Origin: Desulforamulus hydrothermalis Lam5 = DSM 18033
GTDB lineage: Bacteria > Bacillota > Desulfotomaculia > Desulfotomaculales > Desulfotomaculaceae
Assembly: GCF_000315365.1 (NCBI RefSeq)
Contig: NZ_CAOS01000010.1
Span: forward strand, 1 to 64,000
Direction: 5' to 3'
Length of the DNA: 64,000 nt
In this document: positions 57,603-64,000 of the stretch, in pieces
Layout of the letters: the number at the start of each line of letters is the position of its first letter
How positions within the stretch are numbered: the stretch's first letter is position 1
The notes under the pieces: generated by a model
Told to the model about the DNA's origin: nothing
What the model saw: only the letters and a program-made list of their open reading frames with translations
Database searches by the model: none
Translations under genes and position numbers: made by a program

Positions 57603-58595
57603 ATGAAGAAAATTAAAAAACACGGCTTAACCTTAATGGCTCTCATTGCCATGCTAACTCTCCTGGTGACCGGGTGTGCTAAATCCGGCGGGCAAAAGGC
57701 CGACCAGGCCGCCGAAAAAACAGAAAAGAAATTCATTAATATTGCCACCGGCGGCACAGCCGGCGTATATTACCCGCTGGGCGGCGCCATTGCAGAAATT
57801 TTAAACAAAAACCTGCCCGGTGTTAACGCCACCGCCCAGTCCACCGGCGCTTCCGTGGCCAATATCAACCTGTTAACCCAGGGCAGCGTGCAATTAGCTT
57901 TTGTGCAAAACGACATTGCTTATTATGCCGCCAACGGCACCGAAATGTTTAAGGATAAAAAAGTGGAAGGCTTAAGATGCCTGGCTGCCGTTTATCCGGA
58001 AACCGTTCAAATTGTTACCCTGGACAAGACCGGCATTAAAAGCATTGCCGACCTGAAAGGCAAGCGGGTAGCCGTGGGTGCCGCCGGCAGCAGCGTTACC
58101 GCCAACGCCCAGCACGTGCTGGAGTCTTATGGCATCACCTTTGCCGATATCAAGCCCCAGTACCTGTCCTTTAGTGAGGCAGCCAACGGCCTGAAGGACG
58201 GCAATATTGATGCCGCCTTTGTTACCGCCGGTTTCCCCACCGCAGCCATCCAGGATATTTCAGCCCAGCACAAGGTTGTGCTGCTGTCTGTAGCTGATGA
58301 CAAGGCCGAGCAATTAACCAAGAAATATCCTTTCTACACCAAGGTAGTGATTCCCGCCGGCACCTACCCCAACCAGGATAAGGATGTTACCTCCCTGGGC
58401 GCCAAGGCTATGCTGGTGGTCAGCGACAAAATGGATGAACAAACCGCCTATGATATTACCAAAGCTGTCTTCACCCATTTGGATCAGTTGCAGGCAGCAC
58501 ATAACGTGGGCAAACACATCAGCAAGGATACCGCCAAAGAAGGCATTTCCATCCCCATGCACCCTGGGGCAGAAAAGTTCTTTAATGAAAAGTAA
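57603..58595 (+). CDS. TAXI-type TRAP transporter substrate-binding lipoprotein
   Basis: A 330-residue TAXI-family solute receptor. A lipoprotein signal peptide ends at LVTG-C (residue about 20). The mature part begins FINIATGGTAGVYYPLGGAI, with AQSTGASVANINLLTQG typical of TAXI receptors. ATG 57603 is chosen after AAAGGAG. It is followed by DUF1850 and a fused permease gene. Ligand unknown. Confidence 0.94.
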   Translation: MKKIKKHGLTLMALIAMLTLLVTGCAKSGGQKADQAAEKTEKKFINIATGGTAGVYYPLGGAIAEILNKNLPGVNATAQSTGASVANINLLTQGSVQLAFVQNDIAYYAANGTEMFKDKKVEGLRCLAAVYPETVQIVTLDKTGIKSIADLKGKRVAVGAAGSSVTANAQHVLESYGITFADIKPQYLSFSEAANGLKDGNIDAAFVTAGFPTAAIQDISAQHKVVLLSVADDKAEQLTKKYPFYTKVVIPAGTYPNQDKDVTSLGAKAMLVVSDKMDEQTAYDITKAVFTHLDQLQAAHNVGKHISKDTAKEGISIPMHPGAEKFFNEK

Positions 58596-58604
58596 GGTTG
58601 TCTT

Positions 58605-59180
58605 ATGGCAGGTTTAGTGGGGCGGCGGGCCGGCCGCAAATGGGTGCTGGCTGTCCTATTGGTATCGGTTTTGCTGGCGGTACCGCTGCCCACGCTTGTT
58701 GTCAGCAGCCGGCAGGGCGAGGCGGTTCTCCGGCTGCCCTTGCTGATTGACAAAAGCTTTACCATCGAATATATTCATTCTGTAAACAAAACCCCGGTGC
58801 AAGAGCACTTTGTGCTGGCACCGGGGCATGATTTGCTGCTTACCGCCACCACTTTCCGCGCCCTGGGCGTGGGAACTCCCTTTTTGCCCGAAGAGGGCAA
58901 ACTGGAAAATCACGGTGGTGTTTATGTGTTATCGGGCATCAACCGGCATTTTAAACAAATCAACCTGGCTTTCCTGCCCTTAACCAGGCATGCCCTGGTT
59001 TACCGGGGTGAGCGGTATGATTTTGAAGATTATTTCCCACCCGGCTCTTTAATCGCCATCCAGGTTAAACCGTGTTCCCTGGCCCAAATAATCATCCTGA
59101 ACATCCGGAAGGAGGTAAAACTTGACAGAGCACAATCATCAACCGCAAGACCGGTTGAATATAGACCGGTTTATGGCTAA
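58605..59180 (+). CDS. DUF1850 protein of the TAXI-TRAP operon
   Basis: A 191-residue protein with one N-terminal membrane segment (WVLAVLLVSVLLAVPLPTLV) and a DUF1850 domain (SFTIEYIHSVNKTPVQEHF, RGERYDFEDYFPPGSLI). DUF1850 genes recur between TAXI receptor and fused permease genes, so an accessory role is inferred. Its 3' end overlaps the permease start by 59 bp. Confidence 0.88.
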   Translation: MAGLVGRRAGRKWVLAVLLVSVLLAVPLPTLVVSSRQGEAVLRLPLLIDKSFTIEYIHSVNKTPVQEHFVLAPGHDLLLTATTFRALGVGTPFLPEEGKLENHGGVYVLSGINRHFKQINLAFLPLTRHALVYRGERYDFEDYFPPGSLIAIQVKPCSLAQIIILNIRKEVKLDRAQSSTARPVEYRPVYG

Positions 59181-61056
59181 ATACGACCGGGAATCGGATT
59201 TCCGGCGTATGAGCGGCTGGGCCGGCATTGCCGTTGCCGTTATTGCCGTCGCCTTTTCACTGTTCCAGTTGTATACAGCTATCTTCGGGGTGCTGGATGC
59301 TCAGATTCAGCGGGCGGTTCATTTATCCTTCGGCCTTGCCCTGGTGTACCTCCTGTACCCCGCCAGGAAAAGCTGGCCCCGCCACCGCCTGCACTGGTTT
59401 GACGGCCTGCTGGCCCTGCTGGCGGTGGCCGGTCCCCTGTATATTATCATATATTACCAGGAAATTATCATGCGGGCCGGCATTGTTACCCCGGCCGACA
59501 TGCTGCTGGGAGGGCTGGGCATTTTAATGGTTATGGAGGCGGCCCGCCGGGTGGTAGGGTGGCCCATTGTTATTGTAGCAACCCTTTTTCTGGGCTATGC
59601 CTTTGCCGGTCCGTACCTGCCCGGGGCCTTTGCCCATCAGGGAACTAACCTGAGCGGCCTGGTGGGGCACCTGTTTTTTACCACCGAAGGAGTGTTCGGC
59701 ATCCCCCTGGGGGTTTCTTCCACCTTTATTTTCTTGTTTATTTTGTTTGGCGCTTATTTAGAAAAAACCGGCCTGGGCAAGTTTTTCATTGACCTGGCCA
59801 ATGCGGTAGCAGGTTGGGCCAGGGGTGGGCCGGCCAAGGTGGCGGTCCTCTCCAGCGGTTTAATGGGAACGGTTTCCGGCAGCTCGGTGGGTAATGTGGC
59901 GGGTACCGGCAGCCTGACCATCCCCATGATGAAAAAACTGGGTTACCGGCCGGAATTTGCCGGGGCGGTAGAAGCGGCTGCCTCCACCGGCGGCCAGCTG
60001 ATGCCGCCCATTATGGGGGCCGCGGCCTTTTTAATGGCGGAAATGGTAGGCACGCCCTATGTAAATATTGTTAAGGCGGCTGCCATTCCGGCCCTGCTGT
60101 ATTTTACCGGCATCTGGATCGGGGTTCACCTGGAAGCCAAAAAGGCCGGGCTGCAGGGGATTCCCCGGGATCAACTGCCCCGCATCGGCAGCATCCTGCT
60201 GGAAAGGGGGCACCTGGCCCTTCCCCTGCTAGCCATTGTCTACCTGCTGGTATCCGGCCGTTCGCCCATGAATGCCGCTTTGTGGGCCATTGCCCTGGCT
60301 ATCGGCGCCTCGCTGCTGCGCCGCTCCACCCGCATATCCTGGCGGGATGTGCTTAAGGGTTTGGAAGAAGGCGCCCGCTCGGCCCTGGGGGTAGTGATTG
60401 CCTGTGCCACTGCCGGTATCATTATCGGGGTTGTCACCAAAACCGGCCTGGGCCTTAAACTGGGCTCTGCCCTCATCGACCTGGCCGGCGGCCGGTTGCT
60501 GCCCACCCTGTTCTTTACCATGATTACTTCTATTATTTTAGGCATGGGCGTGCCTACCACCGCCAACTATGTCATTACCTCCACCATTGCGGCTCCCACC
60601 TTAATCCAACTGGGGGTACCGGTGCTGGCAGCCCATATGTTTGTGTTTTATTTTGGCATTATTGCTGACGTAACCCCGCCGGTGGCGCTGGCTGCCTTTG
60701 CCGGCTCGGGTATTGCCCGCAGCAACCCCATGAAAACCGGTGTGGAAGCATCCAAACTGGCGGTGGCGGCCTTCCTGATTCCGTACATTTTTGTGCTGTC
60801 ACCCTCCCTGTTGCTGATCAATACCACCTTGCCCAAGGTGCTGCTGATGATAACCACTTCCCTGCTGGGCATGACCGCCATTGCCGCCGCCCTTTCGGGC
60901 TACCTGGCGGCGCCCGCGCGCCCGCTGGAACGGCTGGTCTTTTTCGGCGGCGGTTTATTAATGATCGATCCTAACCTGCTGACCGATTTAGTGGGCCTGG
61001 GGCTGCTGGTGCTGGCGTACCTATTGAACCTTCGCCAGCGTGCCAGGCAGGCGTAA
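59122..61056 (+). CDS. TRAP transporter fused permease (DctQM-type)
   Basis: A 644-residue fused permease with about 17 hydrophobic segments; the small (4TM) and large (12TM) subunits are joined. GTVSGSSVGNVAGTGSLTIP and AAASTGGQLMPPIMGAAAF are large-subunit signatures. It completes a sodium-coupled TAXI-TRAP importer. It starts at TTG after AAGGAGG, inside the DUF1850 end. Confidence 0.94.
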   Translation: MTEHNHQPQDRLNIDRFMAKYDRESDFRRMSGWAGIAVAVIAVAFSLFQLYTAIFGVLDAQIQRAVHLSFGLALVYLLYPARKSWPRHRLHWFDGLLALLAVAGPLYIIIYYQEIIMRAGIVTPADMLLGGLGILMVMEAARRVVGWPIVIVATLFLGYAFAGPYLPGAFAHQGTNLSGLVGHLFFTTEGVFGIPLGVSSTFIFLFILFGAYLEKTGLGKFFIDLANAVAGWARGGPAKVAVLSSGLMGTVSGSSVGNVAGTGSLTIPMMKKLGYRPEFAGAVEAAASTGGQLMPPIMGAAAFLMAEMVGTPYVNIVKAAAIPALLYFTGIWIGVHLEAKKAGLQGIPRDQLPRIGSILLERGHLALPLLAIVYLLVSGRSPMNAALWAIALAIGASLLRRSTRISWRDVLKGLEEGARSALGVVIACATAGIIIGVVTKTGLGLKLGSALIDLAGGRLLPTLFFTMITSIILGMGVPTTANYVITSTIAAPTLIQLGVPVLAAHMFVFYFGIIADVTPPVALAAFAGSGIARSNPMKTGVEASKLAVAAFLIPYIFVLSPSLLLINTTLPKVLLMITTSLLGMTAIAAALSGYLAAPARPLERLVFFGGGLLMIDPNLLTDLVGLGLLVLAYLLNLRQRARQA

Positions 61057-61135
61057 TATCGGCCCGGGCGTATAACGCTTTACAAACCGGGTAACCGCTG
61101 CTATAGTATCTTTAACAAACAACTTAATATGGCTT

Positions 61136-61220
61136 TGGGGAGCTGGGGGTGGCCGGCTGAGAGGGTACCGCAGGGTACCGACCCGTGAACCTGATCTGGG
61201 TAATGCCAGCGGAGGGAAAT
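61136..61220 (+). promoter_or_regulatory. TPP riboswitch aptamer
   Basis: The thi-box consensus is evident: CTGAGAGG at 61158, ACCCGTGAACCTGATCTGGG at 61181 and TAATGCCAGCGGAGGGAA after it. It senses thiamine pyrophosphate. The terminator of its expression platform (61525-61555) lies beyond an inserted repeat copy. Confidence 0.95.
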
Positions 61221-61272
61221 ACGGATAATTATTGTATCTCAAATAACAGCTGCCTCCGGAAGGCGCTCAGGC

Positions 61273-61519
61273 TGTAGACAAAGGAAAGACACGGTGGTTT
61301 TATGAACCCCTGCCGGCGACTTGTCGAAGCACCGGTTACAGCACTTGATGAGCGAAAGGAGCCGTTGGGGTGGCGCTCACAGGATGTGGGCACCAGCCGA
61401 ACCGGGCCAGGAGGGCCCGTTTGAGGCGACCCCAAGGGCGACCGTAGCGAATCATAGTGCTGTCGGTGCGTAGATCGGAGCCAAAGGGGATCATAAACCA
61501 CAGCTAATATTTGTCGACA
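61273..61519 (+). repeat. Dispersed palindromic repeat, copy 12
   Basis: A full-length (247 bp) copy within the leader of the thiamine operon, bounded by TGTAGACA and TGTCGACA. All family blocks are present. It separates the TPP aptamer from the intact terminator. A related but imperfect hairpin half lies before it (61248-61267). Confidence 0.92.
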
Positions 61520-61524
61520 ACCTG

Positions 61525-61555
61525 AGCTGCCTCATGAAGGCAGCTTTTATTTTTG
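61525..61555 (+). terminator. Leader terminator of the thiamine operon
   Basis: AGCTGCC/GGCAGCT with loop TCATGAA, followed by TTTATTTTT. It is the likely riboswitch-controlled terminator. AGCTGCCT is repeated before the inserted element at 61248. Confidence 0.85.
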
Positions 61556-61600
61556 GCCGGATGACACCATACTAAGCCTGACGAAAGGAGTGATTGCATC

Positions 61601-61888
61601 ATGCCGGTTATTAACCTCGGGTTTCAAGTTTTGCCCAAAGTGCCGGACGGCAACACCTATGCGGCGGTGGACCGGGCCATCGAAGTGGTTCAGCGGTCCG
61701 GCGTCAAATACCAGGTGGGTCCCATGGAAACCGTCATGGAGGGAGAGCTGGACACCCTGCTGGCCATCGTAAAACAAGCCCAGGAGGCCTGCCTGGCCGC
61801 CGGGGCTTCGGAAGTAATGACCTTTGTGAAAATTCACTACCGCCCCGGCGGGGTGACCATCGATGAAAAAATGGCTAAATACCGCTAG
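61601..61888 (+). CDS. Thiamine-binding YkoF/MTH1187-like protein
   Basis: A 95-residue single-domain protein of the MTH1187/YkoF-type ferredoxin-like fold: PVINLGFQVLPKVPDGNTY, KYQVGPMETVMEGELDTLL, FVKIHYRPGG. It is a small thiamine- or HMP-binding protein that often accompanies thiXYZ-type importers, as here. ATG after AAAGGAG. It overlaps the permease gene by 26 bp. Confidence 0.92.
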   Translation: MPVINLGFQVLPKVPDGNTYAAVDRAIEVVQRSGVKYQVGPMETVMEGELDTLLAIVKQAQEACLAAGASEVMTFVKIHYRPGGVTIDEKMAKYR

Positions 61889-62651
61889 CCCAAAACCGGG
61901 CAGCCTGCTGCTGCCGGGTGTCACCCTGCTGCTGTTGCTGGCAGTCTGGGAAGGACTGGCGCATTTCAGCCGGCTGCCGGCTTGGCTGCTGCCGGCCCCC
62001 AGCCGGGTTGGCGGGGCCCTCTGGCAAACCAAAGACCTGCTCTGGCAGCACAGCCTGCAGACCGTCGCCGAAACCCTGCTGGGCTTGCTTTTGGCGGTGG
62101 CGGCCGGCGTCTTGCTGGCCACCTGCATGGAGTGGTCCCATAAACTGAGGCAGGCGGTTTATCCCCTGCTGGTGGTTTCCCAAACCATCCCCATTATTGC
62201 GGTGGCGCCCCTCTTGCTTATTTGGTTCGGTTACGGCTGGCTGCCCAAAGTGCTGGTGGTGGCCCTGGTTTGTTTCTTTCCGGTAACGGTTAACCTGGCT
62301 GACGGCTACCGTTCGGCAGAACCGGACATGATCCGCCTGCTGGCCGCCATGGGGGCAACCGGCGGGCAAATTTTTCGCCTGGTGAAACTGCCGGCGGCAC
62401 TCCCTTACTTTTTTTCCGGCCTGCGCATTGCCGGCACCTACAGCGTGATGGGGGCGGTGATCGGCGAATGGCTGGGTGCCAGCCAGGGATTAGGGATTTA
62501 TATGACCAGGGCATCCCAGTCTTACCTCACCGACCGGGTTTTTGCCGCCATTGCCGTAATTACCGCCCTCAGCCTGGCGATATTTTTGCTGGTGGAGGGC
62601 CTGGCCCGGCTGGTCATGCCCTGGCATTACCGGGCCAAAGATATTTTATAA
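61863..62651 (+). CDS. thiX: Thiamine-precursor ABC transporter permease (ThiX-like)
   Basis: A 262-residue ABC permease with about six membrane helices. The EAA-type cytoplasmic loop AAMGATGGQIFRLVKLPAAL contacts the ATPase. Start ATG 61863 lies within the previous gene. In Bacillus the related set imports hydroxymethylpyrimidine; the riboswitch supports a thiamine-precursor substrate here. Confidence 0.9.
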   Translation: MKKWLNTASPKPGSLLLPGVTLLLLLAVWEGLAHFSRLPAWLLPAPSRVGGALWQTKDLLWQHSLQTVAETLLGLLLAVAAGVLLATCMEWSHKLRQAVYPLLVVSQTIPIIAVAPLLLIWFGYGWLPKVLVVALVCFFPVTVNLADGYRSAEPDMIRLLAAMGATGGQIFRLVKLPAALPYFFSGLRIAGTYSVMGAVIGEWLGASQGLGIYMTRASQSYLTDRVFAAIAVITALSLAIFLLVEGLARLVMPWHYRAKDIL

Positions 62652-62675
62652 GCAAACTGTAAAGGGGAAAACGAA

Positions 62676-63677
62676 ATGAACAAAATTAAGCTGATGCTCT
62701 GCCTGCTGCTGCCGGCCTTGCTGTTGTCTGCCGCCGGTTGCGCCGGTGACCGAAAGACCGCTCCGCAAGCCCTGACCAAAGTAACCGTCGTGCTGGACTG
62801 GTATCCCAATACCAACCATACCGGCCTTTATGTGGCTAAGGACAAGGGCTTTTACGAACAACAGGGGCTGGCGGTGGAAATAATCCAGCCCGGCCAGGGC
62901 AGTACCGCCGACCGGCTGGTGGCGGCCGGCAAAGCGGATTTTGGTATCAGTTACCAGGAAAGTGTTACCCAGGCCCGGGCACGCGGCATCCCTCTGGTGT
63001 CAATTGCCGCTGTGCTGCAGCATAACACCTCTGCCTTTGCCTCCCTGAAAGAGGCCAACATTACCTCACCCCGGGATTTTGCGGGGAAACGCTACGGCGG
63101 CTGGGGATCACCGGTGGAGGAAGCCGTCATCAAAGCGGTGATGGAAAAGGCGGGGGGCGACCCGGCCAAAGTAAAATACGTTACCCTGGGAGCCACCGAT
63201 TTCTTTGCCTCCATCGGGCGGGATGCTGATTTTGAATGGATTTACTACGGTTGGGACGGGATCGAAGCCAAACGGCGGGGCCTGGATTTAAACCTGATTA
63301 TGCTGAAAGACCTGGACCCGGCCCTGGATTATTACACACCGGTAATAGTCACCGGCGAAAAACATATCGCTGAACAAAAAGAACTGGTGAAAAAATTTAT
63401 GGCAGCCACTGCCCGGGGCTACGAATGGAGTATCGAGCATCCCGCAGAGGCGGCAGACATTTTACTGAAAAATGCTCCGGAATTAAATGCCGAGCTGGTT
63501 AAAGCCAGCCAGGCCTGGGTCAGCCGGCAATACCGGGCGGCTGCCCCCCGCTGGGGCGTACAGCGGGAAGAAGTTTGGGCCCGTTATGCTAACTGGATGT
63601 TTGAGCGGCAGCTGATCCCGCAAAACATAGATGTTAAACAGGCCTTTACCAATCAATTCCTGCCCGAAACACCCTGA
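62676..63677 (+). CDS. thiY: Thiamine-precursor ABC transporter substrate-binding lipoprotein (ThiY-like)
   Basis: A 333-residue NMT1/THI5-type receptor. Lipoprotein signal LLLPALLLSAAGC near residue 21. The mature part begins VTVVLDWYPNTNHTGLYVAK, with KGFYEQQGLAVEIIQPGQGS, the NMT1 hallmark. Probable ligand is hydroxymethylpyrimidine or a related precursor. Confidence 0.92.
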   Translation: MNKIKLMLCLLLPALLLSAAGCAGDRKTAPQALTKVTVVLDWYPNTNHTGLYVAKDKGFYEQQGLAVEIIQPGQGSTADRLVAAGKADFGISYQESVTQARARGIPLVSIAAVLQHNTSAFASLKEANITSPRDFAGKRYGGWGSPVEEAVIKAVMEKAGGDPAKVKYVTLGATDFFASIGRDADFEWIYYGWDGIEAKRRGLDLNLIMLKDLDPALDYYTPVIVTGEKHIAEQKELVKKFMAATARGYEWSIEHPAEAADILLKNAPELNAELVKASQAWVSRQYRAAAPRWGVQREEVWARYANWMFERQLIPQNIDVKQAFTNQFLPETP

Positions 63678-63691
63678 AGAAGGTGATGTGC

Positions 63692-64000
63692 ATGCCTGCG
63701 GTCAGGCTGGCCGTTAAGGCCGTAAGCAAAAGTTACGACCGGCCGGGCCGGGGAAAAATCCTGGCCCTGGACCGGGTTTCCCTGACAGTGGGGGAGGGGG
63801 AGTTTGTCAGCCTGATCGGGCCCAGCGGCTGCGGCAAAAGTACCTTGTTGGAACTGGTGGCCGGCTTGGCCAGGCCGGACCAGGGCGACATTTTGCTGCA
63901 GGGACGGTCGGTGGCCGGCTGCCGGGGACATGTCAGCTACATGCCGCAAAATGACGTGCTGTTTCCCTGGCGAACGGTACTGGACAACGTTATCCTGCCG
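63692..64000 (+). CDS. thiZ: ABC transporter ATP-binding protein (ThiZ-like), 3' truncated by window edge
   Basis: The first 103 residues of an ABC ATPase. Walker A LIGPSGCGKSTLLEL lies near residue 47, with the Q-loop MPQNDVLFPW near residue 89. It is the nucleotide-binding partner of the adjacent permease and receptor. ATG 63692 follows GAAGGTGATG. The rest lies beyond the window. Confidence 0.93.
   Translation, partial: MPAVRLAVKAVSKSYDRPGRGKILALDRVSLTVGEGEFVSLIGPSGCGKSTLLELVAGLARPDQGDILLQGRSVAGCRGHVSYMPQNDVLFPWRTVLDNVILP

Overview
The window is a chromosomal replication-origin region of an endospore-forming, anaerobic Firmicute, most like the Peptococcaceae/Desulfotomaculum group. This is inferred from gene content and order, moderate GC, the SCIFF peptide with its radical-SAM maturase, yyaC, LonC and the futalosine menaquinone genes. 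dnaA-dnaN-yaaA-recF-remB-gyrB-gyrA run leftwards from oriC (about 9.6-9.98 kb). rpmH-rnpA-yidD-yidC-jag-mnmE-mnmG-rsmG run rightwards. Nearly all genes are therefore co-directional with replication; larC, yyaC, a DJ-1/PfpI gene and a decayed chemoreceptor gene are the exceptions.

From 16 to 29 kb lie hsp20, a small unknown gene, a TnpB relic, parA-parB with a parS site on each side, DUF554, degV, larC, DUF4446, a phosphoribosyltransferase, yyaC, a YkvI-like carrier, cvpA, an M18 aminopeptidase and mscS. An IS607-type element (29.98-32.3 kb) is inactivated by three in-frame stops. Then come DUF951, rpsF-ssb-rpsR, marR, DUF2232, rplI, lonC, dnaB, purA and a four-tRNA cluster (Lys-Glu-Lys-Gly).

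From 42 to 64 kb lie scfA-scfB, an M23 peptidase, a TPR protein, a peptidase-MA protein, murA, rlmH, mqnB-mqnD, a PPC-domain protein, an AGCS symporter, a YkgJ protein, an unusual three-repeat cysteine protein, deoC and a TAXI-TRAP operon. The window ends in a TPP-riboswitch-controlled thiamine uptake operon cut by the right edge. No rRNA, CRISPR array or prophage was seen.

The most striking non-genic signal is a family of about 250-bp dispersed, nearly palindromic repeats bounded by TGTAGACA/TGTCGACA-like ends. I count about twelve copies: seven long, three internally deleted and two degraded. All are intergenic. Several are flanked by direct duplications of 15-28 bp, usually covering all or part of the local terminator hairpin. 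This suggests a non-autonomous mobile element that targets terminator hairpins and duplicates them on insertion. One copy sits inside the expression platform of the TPP riboswitch. No transposase that would move it is visible here.
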